Source: Aridibaculum aurantiacum
GTDB lineage: Bacteria; Bacteroidota; Bacteroidia; Chitinophagales; Chitinophagaceae
DNA: 64,000 nt
Assembly: GCF_017355875.1 (NCBI RefSeq)
Contig: NZ_JAFEWC010000001.1
Span: 1,612,001-1,676,000 of the forward strand
Direction of reading: 5' to 3'
The notes under the pieces were generated by a model, which was not told where the DNA came from, searched no databases, and saw nothing but the letters and a program-made list of their open reading frames with translations. A program made the translations under genes and the position numbers. Of the stretch, positions 51,541 through 61,240 are shown in pieces; within the stretch, counting starts at the first letter, position 1; every line of letters starts with the position of its first letter.

Positions 51541-51869
51541 TATCCGATCAGTAAACCATTTTGAACAGGCTTATTAGGTTGCAATAAAACGACTTCGTTA
51601 TGCTCATCGTATACGCCCAGCACCAGGCACTCGCTGATGAAGTTGGCTATTTGTTTAGGCGGAAAGTTTACTACAGCTACCACTTGCGTTCCAAGTAATT
51701 GTCCCTTGGTATAATGCGCTGTTATCTGTGCAGATGACTTCTTAATACCAAGAGGTCCAAAATCAATATGCAATTGATAAGCAGGTTTTTTTGCTTTAGG
51801 GAAATCTGTAACTTCAACAATTGTTCCTGTGCGGATGTTTATCTTTTCGAAGTCTTGCCAGGTTATCAT
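51540..51869 (-). CDS. csaA: CsaA-like tRNA-binding domain protein
   Basis: A 109-aa OB-fold protein. INIRTGTIVEVTDFPKAKKP, KSSAQITAHYTKGQLLGTQV and FISECLVLGVYDE follow the CsaA/EMAP-II-type tRNA-binding domain. CsaA has chaperone-like activity in some bacteria. It heads the operon with ogt and the macro-domain gene. Confidence 0.9.
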   Translation of the reverse strand: MITWQDFEKINIRTGTIVEVTDFPKAKKPAYQLHIDFGPLGIKKSSAQITAHYTKGQLLGTQVVAVVNFPPKQIANFISECLVLGVYDEHNEVVLLQPNKPVQNGLLIG

Positions 51870-51902
51870 TCAATCATTTTAAAAATTAAATTTAACTACA
51901 TT

Positions 51903-52313
51903 ATGAAAAGAAAAGCCACAGCTGTTTGGAATGGTTCAGGAAAGGAAGGAAACGGAAAATTGACCAGCCAGAGCACAGTGCTACAGGATGCTCAGTATTC
52001 TTATAAAACCCGCTTTGAAGATGGTGTAGGCACCAATCCTGAAGAGCTTATGGCAGCAGCGCATGCAGGTTGCTTTAGCATGAAACTTAGCTTTGTATTG
52101 GGTGCGGCAAATTTCACTCCTGAAAAAATAGAAACTGATTGCGAGATCACGCTAGATAATGGTGCCATCACTACATCTCATCTTACTGTACGTGCTACTA
52201 TACCAGGCATCAGTGCTGAAGAGTTTGAAAAATGTGCACAGGAAGCAAAAGAAAATTGTCCTGTAAGTAAAGCATATAACATGAACATTACCATGGATGC
52301 TTCATTAGCTTAA
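51903..52313 (+). CDS. OsmC/Ohr-family protein
   Basis: A 136-aa protein from the ATG at 51903 (the open frame upstream to 51768 lies in the neighbouring gene). Two redox Cys are present in AAAHAGCFSMKLSF and AKENCPVSKAY, as in peroxide-reducing OsmC proteins. It likely reduces organic hydroperoxides. Divergent from csaA; terminator follows. Confidence 0.9.
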   Translation: MKRKATAVWNGSGKEGNGKLTSQSTVLQDAQYSYKTRFEDGVGTNPEELMAAAHAGCFSMKLSFVLGAANFTPEKIETDCEITLDNGAITTSHLTVRATIPGISAEEFEKCAQEAKENCPVSKAYNMNITMDASLA

Positions 52314-52331
52314 TATAATATCTATGTATAC

Positions 52332-52367
52332 AAAAAGAGGTTACAGGCGAATTTGTAACCTCTTTTT
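52332..52367. terminator. Bidirectional terminator after the OsmC gene
   Basis: AAAAAGAGGTTAC-loop-GTAACCTCTTTTT at 52332-52344 and 52355-52367. Confidence 0.85.
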
Positions 52368-52386
52368 TATTTGCAGCTATGCAATC

Positions 52387-53259
52387 TTATTCATCCAATA
52401 GTTTACTCAACGCCATTAATTCATCGTACTTGTACTGGAACTTAGGATTCTCAAAACATTTAGCCAGCTCTTCCAGCTGCAATTGAATGATGCGTTTATG
52501 GCTCATTGGCTGGAAGTAAAACGGTGTAATTGGAACAGAGATTCGTTTGAAATAGGACTCGATGTCTTTGTGCGAAAAGATCTGCCCGGAAATGGCATCT
52601 ATATAAAAATGGATCTTATGTTGCGGGTTGATGCTTCCTTCGTACTGGTCGTAATCATTGTGGAAGTAAGCCAGGATAAATTGCTTAGGAATATTGATGG
52701 CTTTTACATTAATATCCAGCAGCTCGCATAGCAATAAGTATAGCACACCATTGCTCAATGCATTTCCCTTTTTGCTTTCAATCACTTTGTGAATAAAGAA
52801 ATCATCAGGGTTGTTGTAACCCATCTCCACACCCTTTAGGTTGTAATAATTATAAACAATGCTGGAGATAACATTTGCCTGCTCAAGCGATGTAAGAAAG
52901 CTGTTTAATTCAAGCCAGACATTCCTTCTTATTCTTTCCAACTCTTGTAATACTGGCGCTGTAGCAAGATCGGGATATTGATATTTTGCTACGAGTAAAG
53001 AACCAAACAACAGATCGTGGTAAGGATTACTCTTCCAATCGGTGAAGTCTTTAGTAAGATCATTGTAATGCAGCTTATGAATAAGCATTTCAATCCTTTC
53101 CTGCACCTCCTCGCTAAGGGTGTTTTCCCAAAGGTTTTCAAGGTTTGGAATAATGCCCCGCCCATAGTCAACTATCCTGTCAGAAACAGTAGAGAAAACC
53201 TCCTGGTCAGGATCGTCGAGAAGATTGAATAGTGCTGATATTTCTTTTGTCTCCTGCAT
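52387..53259 (-). CDS. SirB1-like transglutaminase-core protein
   Basis: A 290-aa protein from the ATG at 53259; a longer frame to 53298 is possible. An N-terminal helical repeat-like part precedes the Transglut_core2 domain: YNLKGVEMGYNNPDDFFIHK, NALSNGVLYLLLCELL and INIPKQFILAYFHND. In this family the catalytic Cys is usually at NALSN position or absent, so activity is doubtful. Role unknown. Confidence 0.8.
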   Translation of the reverse strand: MQETKEISALFNLLDDPDQEVFSTVSDRIVDYGRGIIPNLENLWENTLSEEVQERIEMLIHKLHYNDLTKDFTDWKSNPYHDLLFGSLLVAKYQYPDLATAPVLQELERIRRNVWLELNSFLTSLEQANVISSIVYNYYNLKGVEMGYNNPDDFFIHKVIESKKGNALSNGVLYLLLCELLDINVKAINIPKQFILAYFHNDYDQYEGSINPQHKIHFYIDAISGQIFSHKDIESYFKRISVPITPFYFQPMSHKRIIQLQLEELAKCFENPKFQYKYDELMALSKLLDE

Positions 53260-53442
53260 ATAGTGGAATGGATGGTTTAGCAAAAACAATTGTTGCATTG
53301 ACTAATCCATCCTTATCAAACTACGGATTTTTTCTCTAGATGGTCAACCAATAGTTATTCAACAACTGTTAATTTCTTTTGTTCTTCTTGAACCGTTGGC
53401 AGGAGGAATTCTTAGGCTTATGCTACGTAAAAAGAAAAAATT

Positions 53443-53472
53443 ATGCCGTTTCAGTTTTATATGAAACGGCAT
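53443..53472 (-). terminator. Terminator of topA
   Basis: ATGCCGTTTCA-loop-TGAAACGGCAT, 11-bp stem, T-rich on the minus strand beyond it. Confidence 0.75.
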
Positions 53473-53524
53473 AAACATGATGTTATACTAGTGGAAGATG
53501 CCATCAATTTTGTGGCAACTATTC

Positions 53525-56107
53525 CTAGCTTTCTTTCTTAGATGCTTTTTTAGGAGCCGCCTTTTTTGCTGCAGCTTTTTTAGGCGCAGCTTTCTTAGCA
53601 GTTGCTTTTTTAGCAAAAGCATCAGGCACCTGTGCTTCAATCATTCGCTTAACTTCATCAAGCGATATGGTAGCTAATTCTTCAGGCGTGTATTTTCCTT
53701 TGTCTTCTTTGGAAGTGATCTTCAACATCTTTTTTCCAAAGCGAATGAAGGGCCCCCATCTACCATTCTCTATTGCTATCTTTTCTGATGGCCAATGCTG
53801 GATAAATCGGTTAGCTTCTTTTTCCAGTTTCTTTTCTATCAGCTCCTCACAATCTTTCTGTGTAAGATTGTCAAAATTGTAAGCACGAGGAACATTGATG
53901 AACAGGTCATTCCATTTTATAAATGGACCGAAACGACCTTTACCTTTTGTAACAGGTTTCTCTTCGTACATAGCAATGGGCGCATCTGCTTGTTGCTTTT
54001 CATTTATCAGGCTGATTGCACGTTCCATATCTACTGTCAGCGGGTCTTCACCTTTTGGAAGCGAAACAAAATCTTCGCCCCAGCGCACATAAGGACCAAA
54101 GCGCCCCATATTTACAGCTACCTCTTTGCCTTCATATTCACCTAAAGTAAGCGGCAACCTGAAGAGATCCATTGCTTCTTCATAAGTGATCGTCTCGATG
54201 CTTTGCGTAGGTTTTAATTTTGCAAAGCGTGGCTTCTCTTCTTCGTCTGCATTGCCAATTTGAACCATTGGGCCAAACCTACCCATTCGGGCAATTACCT
54301 TTTTGCCAGTTTGTGGGTCTACACCTATTTCTCTTTCTCCTTTAGCGCGTTCTGCAGTTTCAAGCGTTACCTCTATATGATTATGAAAAGGCTTGTAGAA
54401 GTCGTCAATCATACTGTTCCACTGCACTTTTCCTTCTGCTATTTCATCAAATTCCTGTTCTATGCCAGCGGTAAAACCATAATCCATTACCTGCTTGAAG
54501 TGTTGCTTCAAAAAGTCTGTTACCACCATTCCAAGGTCAGTAGGAAATAGTTTGCCTTTTTCAGCACCGGTATTTTCTGTTTGTACCTCTTTATTTATTT
54601 CGTCATTCTTCAGGCGTAAAATATTCACCTGCCTCTTTACCCCTTCCTTATCACGCTTCTCTACGTAATTTCTTTTAATGATGGTAGTGATAGTTGGCGC
54701 ATAAGTAGACGGACGGCCAATACCTAATTCCTCCAGCTTTTTTACAAGCGAAGCTTCCGTATAGCGAGCAGCGGGGCGTGTGAATTTTTCTGATGCACGC
54801 ATTTCTTTCAGGTCAAGCTTTTGGCGTGCAGTAAGTGGTGGTAGAACACCTTCTGTATCTTCCTCGTCCTCTTCGTCCTTGCTCTCCAGGTATACCTTTA
54901 AGAAACCATCAAACTTCATTACCTCACCGGTAGCGGTTAGTTGGTCTTTGTTGGTAGAAATATCTATGCGTGCAGTTGTCTTTTCAAATTCTGCATCACT
55001 CATTTGCGATGCAATGGTACGCTTCCAGATGAGCTCGTAAAGCCTGCGGCCTTCCTCATCATCAATGGAGCTGTTTTCCATATAAGTAGGCCTGATGGCT
55101 TCGTGTGCTTCTTGGGCACTTTCATTTTTGTTCTTGTACTTGCGTGGCTGGTAATACTTGTTGCCAAAGCTGCGCTGCACCTCGTCCTGTATTGCTGCCA
55201 TGGCTGTTTCGCTCAGGTTGATGCTGTCGGTACGCATGTAAGTGATCTTACCACTTTCGTACAAGCGTTGTGCTATCAGCATGGTTTTGCTTACGCTATA
55301 GCCAAGTTTGCGGCTTGCTTCCTGCTGCAGTGTTGAAGTAGTGAAAGGCGCTGCAGGCGAACGTTTGGTAGGCCGAACGGTTACATCGGCTACTGTATAT
55401 TCTGCACCTTTACAGCTTTGCAGGAATTTTTCTGCAGTTTCTTCTTTCTCAATTTTTGAAGGTCCTTCTGCTTTAAATGTAACAGGCCTTCCATTGATAT
55501 CATTAGCAGAAAATAGTGCTTCTATTTTATAGCTGCTTTCTACCTTGAAGTTGTTGATCTCTCTTTCTCTTTCTACCACCAGTCTTACAGCTACACTCTG
55601 CACACGGCCTGCGCTAAGGCCACCCTGCATACCGATCTTCCTCCAAAGTACGGGGCTAAGTTCAAAACCCACCAACCTGTCGAGCACACGGCGCGCCTGC
55701 TGTGCATTTACCAGGTTCATATTTATGGTACGAGGGTTTTCTACAGCACGACGTATTGCTGGTGCTGTGATCTCGTGAAATACAATACGTTTAGTAGATC
55801 GGGGGTCCAGTCCTAGTTCTTCCGCTAAGTGCCAGCTTATGCTTTCACCTTCGCGGTCCTCATCCGATGCTAGCCAAACCTCCTTCGATTTTCTTGCCAG
55901 TTGCTTTAGCTCATTTACCACCTTCTGCTTCTCGTCGGGTACTTTATACCTTGGCTGGTAATTGTTGTTCAGGTCAATCCCCATGTCATCCTTTTCCAGG
56001 TCGCGGATGTGGCCATAGCAGCTCTTAACTTCAAAATCTTTCCCCAGGATCTTCTCTATGGTTTTAGCTTTTGCCGGCGACTCTACTATCAATAAATTCT
56101 TACTCAT
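53525..56107 (-). CDS. topA: DNA topoisomerase I
   Basis: An 860-aa type IA topoisomerase that relaxes negative supercoils. The Toprim domain starts at LLIVESPAKAKTIEKILG, with acidic ASDEDREGE; the active Tyr is in GKITYMRTDSINLS. Zinc-finger cysteines are missing; instead there are repeated WGPFIRFGKK-type C-terminal repeats and a Lys/Ala tail (AKKAAPKKAAAKK) that probably binds DNA. This C-terminal layout is typical of Bacteroidota TopA. Confidence 0.96.
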   Translation of the reverse strand: MSKNLLIVESPAKAKTIEKILGKDFEVKSCYGHIRDLEKDDMGIDLNNNYQPRYKVPDEKQKVVNELKQLARKSKEVWLASDEDREGESISWHLAEELGLDPRSTKRIVFHEITAPAIRRAVENPRTINMNLVNAQQARRVLDRLVGFELSPVLWRKIGMQGGLSAGRVQSVAVRLVVEREREINNFKVESSYKIEALFSANDINGRPVTFKAEGPSKIEKEETAEKFLQSCKGAEYTVADVTVRPTKRSPAAPFTTSTLQQEASRKLGYSVSKTMLIAQRLYESGKITYMRTDSINLSETAMAAIQDEVQRSFGNKYYQPRKYKNKNESAQEAHEAIRPTYMENSSIDDEEGRRLYELIWKRTIASQMSDAEFEKTTARIDISTNKDQLTATGEVMKFDGFLKVYLESKDEEDEEDTEGVLPPLTARQKLDLKEMRASEKFTRPAARYTEASLVKKLEELGIGRPSTYAPTITTIIKRNYVEKRDKEGVKRQVNILRLKNDEINKEVQTENTGAEKGKLFPTDLGMVVTDFLKQHFKQVMDYGFTAGIEQEFDEIAEGKVQWNSMIDDFYKPFHNHIEVTLETAERAKGEREIGVDPQTGKKVIARMGRFGPMVQIGNADEEEKPRFAKLKPTQSIETITYEEAMDLFRLPLTLGEYEGKEVAVNMGRFGPYVRWGEDFVSLPKGEDPLTVDMERAISLINEKQQADAPIAMYEEKPVTKGKGRFGPFIKWNDLFINVPRAYNFDNLTQKDCEELIEKKLEKEANRFIQHWPSEKIAIENGRWGPFIRFGKKMLKITSKEDKGKYTPEELATISLDEVKRMIEAQVPDAFAKKATAKKAAPKKAAAKKAAPKKASKKES

Positions 56108-56348
56108 TCAGGAAAATTATATTATGTATCCACCTTCTGGTCGATGTTTTACAGCAGCCGTTTTGGTTAAAAATGAGGATCATGTCTCTACATACAACAT
56201 CGGGATCAAATGTCAAATCAACTGCTAATGGTACATCAAACCGAAGTGGTGCAATATTACAGCATCTCGTTAAACAACAAAATAATTGATATGAATGCCG
56301 GAGATAATAGGTAGAGTGGTCAATTTCCGGTGAAAACACAGCAAATAT

Positions 56349-57230
56349 TTAATGAGTCGCTTCTTCTTTTACAATGGCAGAAAGGAATTTTATGATCTTT
56401 TCGCTGATGTCGTTGTCGCGGTACACATTGCTGTGCCCAAGCCCTTTGGTTATCTCAAAGTTTAGATGAGGCAACTGCAGATCAATCAGGTGCTCCATAT
56501 CGGCAAAAGGCGTAATGGTGTCTTCACGGTCATGTATCCAAAGGGTGGGAGTGGTAAGATGCTGCACGACCCGTGCTACCGAATACCATTCAGCAGGGTA
56601 ACCGCCCATTTCCATTATTATCTTATCAAATGCTGCGCGTACACGTTTGCTCACTGGGATGTACTTAAAGAAACCTTCTATAGCACGGGTAGACTCGGTA
56701 GCAGGAGCGATCAGCACCAGTCGTTTGTGCAGGTTGTAGGGCATTTTTTCTACAGCAAGGGCCACCGCTAATCCGCCCAGTGAATGCGCCATTATGCCAT
56801 CAACCGGGCCAAAGCGCCTGCAAATCTCCAGGATGGTGTCGCGGTACATAGCGGCATTGATGGTTTTGCCGGAACTCAATCCATGTGCAGGTGCGTCAAA
56901 GGCAAGTACTTCAAAACCTTTTTCCAGCAGTGGCTCAATGTATCTATCAAATTTATAGCTATGGCTATCAAACCCATGGCAGATCAATATTTTATGACCA
57001 TTGCTTACCGCTGGCCACCACTGAAATCCATGAATTGTTTCGCCATTGAAAATAAAGTTGACCTTGTTTGCTTTTTCGAATATGGGAGGCGCCTGGTAAT
57101 TTTTTCTTTTACTATAAGGGGTGCAAAAAATGCGAAAAGCTTCTTCTGCTGCTTTATGTGGCGAAAAAAGTCCGAGCAGCTTCAGTTTGTTCGTGTAAAA
57201 ACCGAGCACAATTCTTTGTGTTAACTTCAT
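56349..57230 (-). CDS. alpha/beta hydrolase
   Basis: A 293-aa enzyme. HGFDSHSYKFDRYI carries the oxyanion His-Gly, AHSLGG the nucleophile Ser, HDREDTITP the acid and GLGHSNVY the final His. All triad residues are present. Substrate unknown. Divergent from the DUF2520 gene. Confidence 0.88.
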   Translation of the reverse strand: MKLTQRIVLGFYTNKLKLLGLFSPHKAAEEAFRIFCTPYSKRKNYQAPPIFEKANKVNFIFNGETIHGFQWWPAVSNGHKILICHGFDSHSYKFDRYIEPLLEKGFEVLAFDAPAHGLSSGKTINAAMYRDTILEICRRFGPVDGIMAHSLGGLAVALAVEKMPYNLHKRLVLIAPATESTRAIEGFFKYIPVSKRVRAAFDKIIMEMGGYPAEWYSVARVVQHLTTPTLWIHDREDTITPFADMEHLIDLQLPHLNFEITKGLGHSNVYRDNDISEKIIKFLSAIVKEEATH

Positions 57231-57255
57231 CCTTCTGTTATTAAATCAAAATTAA

Positions 57256-58020
57256 ATGAAAGTAGTCATCATAGGGTCTGGTAATGTAGCCTGGGTATTG
57301 GGGAAGAAAATGAAGCAGGCAGGAGTGGAGATAATACAAGTGTTGAGCAGGAATAAGGAACAGGGACAGCAGTTGGCAGGTATTCTTTCTACGGCATTTG
57401 CATCCACCTATTCTGAATTGAGCAAGAAAGCAGATTTATATATGATAGCAGTTTCCGATACTTATATAAGTAGTGTAGCTGCTCAATTGAAACTAAAAAA
57501 CAAGATCATTGTTCACACGGCAGGGTCGGTTTCTAAAACTGTACTGCAATCAACTGCCACCGCTACCTGCAGTTATGGAGTGCTGTATCCTTTACAAACT
57601 TTAAATAAAGAAGCGCAGCTGGTGCCGGAGGTGCCGGTATTGATTGATGGAGTAGATGAAAATACCATTCAGCAGTTAACTCAGTTTGCTGCTATTTGGT
57701 CTGAGAGTGTGGCAGTTGCAGATGATGATCAACGTTTAAAAATGCATATAGCAGCAGTTTTTTCCAGCAACTTCACCACCTTCATGCATGTAATGGCTGA
57801 TGAATATTGTACTGCTGAAGGATTGAATTTTAAAATGCTGCTGCCGTTGATAGAAGAAACCAGCAGTCGCTTAAAAATGCATCGACCTGTAGAGGTACAG
57901 ACAGGCCCGGCTATAAGGAAGGATATTCCAACAATCAATATGCATATAGACCTGCTAAGCAGTTACCCACGGCTCCAGGGAATGTACCGGCTGATAAGCG
58001 CTAGTATATTAGACCAGTAG
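57256..58020 (+). CDS. DUF2520 Rossmann-fold oxidoreductase-like protein
   Basis: A 254-aa protein with an N-terminal NAD(P)-binding fold (VVIIGSGNVAWVLGKKM) and the helical DUF2520 C-domain (AAVFSSNFTTFMHVMADEY). Such proteins resemble ketopantoate reductase or F420-dependent reductases; the substrate is unknown. It opens a run of co-oriented genes through maf. Confidence 0.85.
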   Translation: MKVVIIGSGNVAWVLGKKMKQAGVEIIQVLSRNKEQGQQLAGILSTAFASTYSELSKKADLYMIAVSDTYISSVAAQLKLKNKIIVHTAGSVSKTVLQSTATATCSYGVLYPLQTLNKEAQLVPEVPVLIDGVDENTIQQLTQFAAIWSESVAVADDDQRLKMHIAAVFSSNFTTFMHVMADEYCTAEGLNFKMLLPLIEETSSRLKMHRPVEVQTGPAIRKDIPTINMHIDLLSSYPRLQGMYRLISASILDQ

Positions 58021-58133
58021 CTGCCGAACTACATAGAAGAAATTCTGTTGTAAGGGTAGTTTTCAACCTGCTTTAGTATTTGGATAGTTTTTGCGAGTGC
58101 ATTCCAATACTTTTGCAGCTCAAATAAGGATGT

Positions 58134-58469
58134 ATGTATACGATCAAATTCAATTTTGAAGAAAAGGGGAAGGAGCCGGTAACCCTTTCAGGCATAACGG
58201 CAGATCAAAGTTTGCTGGAAGTAGCACTAAAGAATAATATAGAACTTCATCATAACTGCGGTGGCGTTTGCGCCTGCAGCACCTGTCATTTATATGTAAT
58301 GAAAGGTGAGGATTTCCTGGAGGAGCTTACTGATAAAGAAGAAGACTTTATAGATCGTGCAGTAAACCCTCGACTGAATTCAAGGCTTGGCTGCCAGTGC
58401 GTTCTGCTGGATGGTGAAGGTGAAGTAGAAGTTACTTTACCTGACCAGACCCAATTCCTAGGAGAATAA
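58134..58469 (+). CDS. fdx: adrenodoxin-type [2Fe-2S] ferredoxin
   Basis: A 111-aa ferredoxin. Cluster ligands are in HNCGGVCACSTCHLYV and LGCQC. It is the ISC-type ferredoxin that supplies electrons for Fe-S assembly. iscX follows 67 bases later, but the rest of the isc genes are absent here. Confidence 0.92.
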   Translation: MYTIKFNFEEKGKEPVTLSGITADQSLLEVALKNNIELHHNCGGVCACSTCHLYVMKGEDFLEELTDKEEDFIDRAVNPRLNSRLGCQCVLLDGEGEVEVTLPDQTQFLGE

Positions 58470-58536
58470 AATAGCTTTTTCTTGCTGCTTAGCAGCAGGC
58501 TTACAACAAACATCAATACACGATAAAGAACAAATT

Positions 58537-58776
58537 ATGGCACAATATGAACCACCCATTCATTGGAATGATTATGAAGACATAGCACTTAAGCTATATG
58601 AAAAATTCGGAGACGAGTTCAATGAAGGAAAGATCTACAGGGTAAGGTTTACTGACCTGCTGGAGTGGGTGCTTCAGTTACCCAATTTTGTCGGTACCCG
58701 CGAACAAAGCAACGAAGGTCACCTGGAGATGATACAAAGCTCGTGGGTGTACGAGTGGCGCGATAACCAGAAATAA
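58537..58776 (+). CDS. iscX: IscX Fe-S assembly protein
   Basis: A 79-aa acidic protein with the IscX pattern: IHWNDYEDIALKLYEKFGDE, RFTDLLEWVLQLPNFVG and a C-terminal WVYEW. IscX binds IscS and iron and modulates cluster assembly. Full length for the family. Confidence 0.92.
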   Translation: MAQYEPPIHWNDYEDIALKLYEKFGDEFNEGKIYRVRFTDLLEWVLQLPNFVGTREQSNEGHLEMIQSSWVYEWRDNQK

Positions 58777-58908
58777 TGGGTGGCAGATGAGCGGCTTATA
58801 ATAGATAGAAGCCGCTTATCGCCATTCGCACCTTCACTTCTACATGTTGCAATAGGTTTTTGCACCTTCTGCTTGCTGCTGTACAGTTGCTGCTCATTAA
58901 ATTAGATA

Positions 58909-59433
58909 ATGATGAATTTGCTGGAATTATTCAAACCTATTACTACACTAGTGTTTGATGTGGATGGCGTGCTAACGGATGGCAGGCTTACGTTACTTCC
59001 CGGTGGAGTGATGGCCAGGACCATGAATGTAAAAGATGGTTATGCGCTTCAGCTTGCAGTAAAGCGGGGTTATAAGGTAGTTATCATTTCAGGTGGTGCC
59101 TCGGTAGAAGTGATAGACAGGCTGAATAAGCTAGGAATAAAGGATGTGTATATGCAGGTGACGGATAAGATCACTGTTTTGCAAAACTTCCTGGCTGAGA
59201 ATAATATTAGCTGGCAGGAAGTGATGTACATGGGTGATGATATTCCCGACTTGGAGGTGATGGAAAAAGCAGCCCTTGCCTGTTGCCCATCAGATGCGGT
59301 TCCGGAAATAAAAGAGGTAAGCGCCTACATATCGCCCCAGGCTGGCGGCTATGGCTGCGGCCGCGATGTAATAGAAAAGGTACTGAAGATTAGAGGCCAT
59401 TGGAAAGAAGACACTCATATTCCATCGCGCTAA
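58909..59433 (+). CDS. kdsC: KdsC-type HAD phosphatase
   Basis: A 174-aa HAD enzyme without a cap domain. VFDVDGVLTDGRL is motif I, ISGGAS motif II and YMGDDIPDLEVM motif IV. KdsC removes phosphate from KDO-8-phosphate in lipopolysaccharide synthesis. KDO genes are not adjacent, so related HAD activity remains possible. Confidence 0.88.
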   Translation: MMNLLELFKPITTLVFDVDGVLTDGRLTLLPGGVMARTMNVKDGYALQLAVKRGYKVVIISGGASVEVIDRLNKLGIKDVYMQVTDKITVLQNFLAENNISWQEVMYMGDDIPDLEVMEKAALACCPSDAVPEIKEVSAYISPQAGGYGCGRDVIEKVLKIRGHWKEDTHIPSR

Positions 59434-59480
59434 AGTCGTAACATGTATATCAATTTATTTGCTTCACTTAAACAAACTGT

Positions 59481-60419
59481 TTGAAATTAATAAAGGCTTT
59501 TCTAAATCTGGTGCGCTGGCCCAACCTGGTGTTCATAGCCATTACACAGCTTTTGTTTGTGTATGCTATCATACATCCTATATTTTCCAATGCAGGGCGT
59601 GTGGCTAACATCAGTGGAATCAACTTATTTCTCCTTATTGTTTCTTCAGTATTCATAGCGGCAGCTGGTTATATCATCAACGATTACTTCGACCTGGATA
59701 TAGACCTTATAAACAAACCTGATAAACTGGTTGTGGCAAAGGTAATCCACCGCCGATGGGTGATCGTGTGGCACCTGGTGCTAAGCATCATCGGTATACT
59801 TATCGGTTTCTATATCGATCTCACTACCAATGTTCGTTTTTTGGGAATTTTCAACCTGGGATGCGTACTGCTGCTGTTTGTATACTCTATTTCTTTAAAG
59901 AAAAAACTGCTGGCCGGGAATGTATTGATATCGCTTCTTACTGCATGGGTCATACTGGTAGTTACCTGGAGTGAAAGTAGCAACCTGCTTACATCAGCAG
60001 CCATAGGATCTTATACAGAAAAAGTTACCCGCATCACATTTCTATATGCTGGCTTTGCTTTTGTAATATCATTGATCCGCGAGGTAGTAAAGGATATGGA
60101 AGACATAGAAGGCGACCGCCGGTATGGTTGTACTACTATGCCTATAGCCTGGGGAATTATAGCTACCAAAGTATTTGTAGCGGTATGGTTAGTGGTATTG
60201 ATAGCAGCATTAAGTATAGTGCAGTTTTATGTACTACAATTCAAGTGGTGGTGGAGTGCAGCTTATTGCATTCTTTTCATCATTGTTCCATTGTTGTATG
60301 TATTCAGAAAGCTTTTTCCTGCTACTACCAGTGCCGATTATCATAAACTAAGTTCATGGATAAAATTGGTCATGTTCACCGGCATCTTGTCCATGATTTT
60401 TTTTAGGCTGTATTTATAA
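59481..60419 (+). CDS. UbiA-family prenyltransferase
   Basis: A 312-aa membrane enzyme with about eight spans. The prenyl-diphosphate motif is INDYFDLDIDLINKP and the second Asp motif REVVKDMEDIEGDRRYG. The start appears to be TTG at 59481 (MKLIKAFLNLVRWPNLVF). Homologues in this cluster are often called geranylgeranylglycerol-phosphate transferase-like; the substrate is not certain. Confidence 0.85.
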   Translation: MKLIKAFLNLVRWPNLVFIAITQLLFVYAIIHPIFSNAGRVANISGINLFLLIVSSVFIAAAGYIINDYFDLDIDLINKPDKLVVAKVIHRRWVIVWHLVLSIIGILIGFYIDLTTNVRFLGIFNLGCVLLLFVYSISLKKKLLAGNVLISLLTAWVILVVTWSESSNLLTSAAIGSYTEKVTRITFLYAGFAFVISLIREVVKDMEDIEGDRRYGCTTMPIAWGIIATKVFVAVWLVVLIAALSIVQFYVLQFKWWWSAAYCILFIIVPLLYVFRKLFPATTSADYHKLSSWIKLVMFTGILSMIFFRLYL

Positions 60420-60431
60420 AACACTGCAACT

Positions 60432-61037
60432 ATGGTTAGAATTATTTTGGCTTCTCAATCTCCGAGACGCAAACAACTATTAGACTGGGCGGAAGTTCCT
60501 TATACGGTGGTGGCGCGTTCTACTGATGAAACTTATCCTGAAGGGATGCCTGTAGAAGAAATACCGATTCATATAGCGCGTCAAAAAGCAAATGAGACCA
60601 ATAGCTACCTGGATGCAGCTTATCATAAACAATACAGCGATAAAACAATCCTTGCTGCCGATACCATTGTAGTGCTCGATGACCAGGTGATAAACAAACC
60701 CACCAACAGGGCAGATGCTATCCGTATGCTTACCCTGCTTTCCGGCCGTACTCACAAGGTTATTACTGGTGTTGTCATTCATACCGATCATTACCAGGTG
60801 GCATTTTCCGAAACTACCGAAGTTGAATTTTACGAGCTTACTGCCGACCAGATCGAGTTTTACATAGACAAGTTCAAGCCTTTTGATAAAGCTGGTTCTT
60901 ACGCCATACAGGAGTGGATAGGTGTTATTGGCATCAAGCGCATCAATGGTGATTTTTACAATGTTATGGGACTACCAATTAGCCGTGTAGTACGCGAACT
61001 GGATAACCTGGAAGAGCCTCCTGCACAGCCAGAGTAG
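60432..61037 (+). CDS. maf: Maf-like nucleotide pyrophosphatase
   Basis: A 201-aa enzyme. RIILASQSPRRKQLLDWAEV is the Maf start; ILAADTIVVLDDQVINKP and GSYAIQEWIGVIGIKRINGD hold conserved acidic and Gly residues. YhdE-type Maf hydrolyses dTTP/UTP. It begins 12 bases after the prenyltransferase gene. Confidence 0.93.
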   Translation: MVRIILASQSPRRKQLLDWAEVPYTVVARSTDETYPEGMPVEEIPIHIARQKANETNSYLDAAYHKQYSDKTILAADTIVVLDDQVINKPTNRADAIRMLTLLSGRTHKVITGVVIHTDHYQVAFSETTEVEFYELTADQIEFYIDKFKPFDKAGSYAIQEWIGVIGIKRINGDFYNVMGLPISRVVRELDNLEEPPAQPE

Positions 61038-61038
61038 T

Positions 61039-61098
61039 TTATTTTGCCAGCTTCACCGCTGTGGTGAATCATTGTTGCGACGCTCCGTTTATCTGCAG
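61039..61098 (+). repeat. Dispersed intergenic repeat, copy D
   Basis: TTATTTTGCCAGC, a variable centre with ACCGC, then AATCATTGTTGCGACGCTC and CTGCAG. It lies directly behind maf, in the same orientation to the upstream gene as copies B and C. More divergent than those. Confidence 0.4.
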
Positions 61099-61240
61099 TG
61101 CTTGTGGCAGCAGTAGTTTAATGCGCATTTTTATAACTAACACTGCTATCATCTAGCAGGCTAATGCAGCCTTAGCTATACTTCATCGTATTATTTTATT
61201 ACATTAGGTGTAGCTGCAGGTAAAGCATCAGCCACACGCT

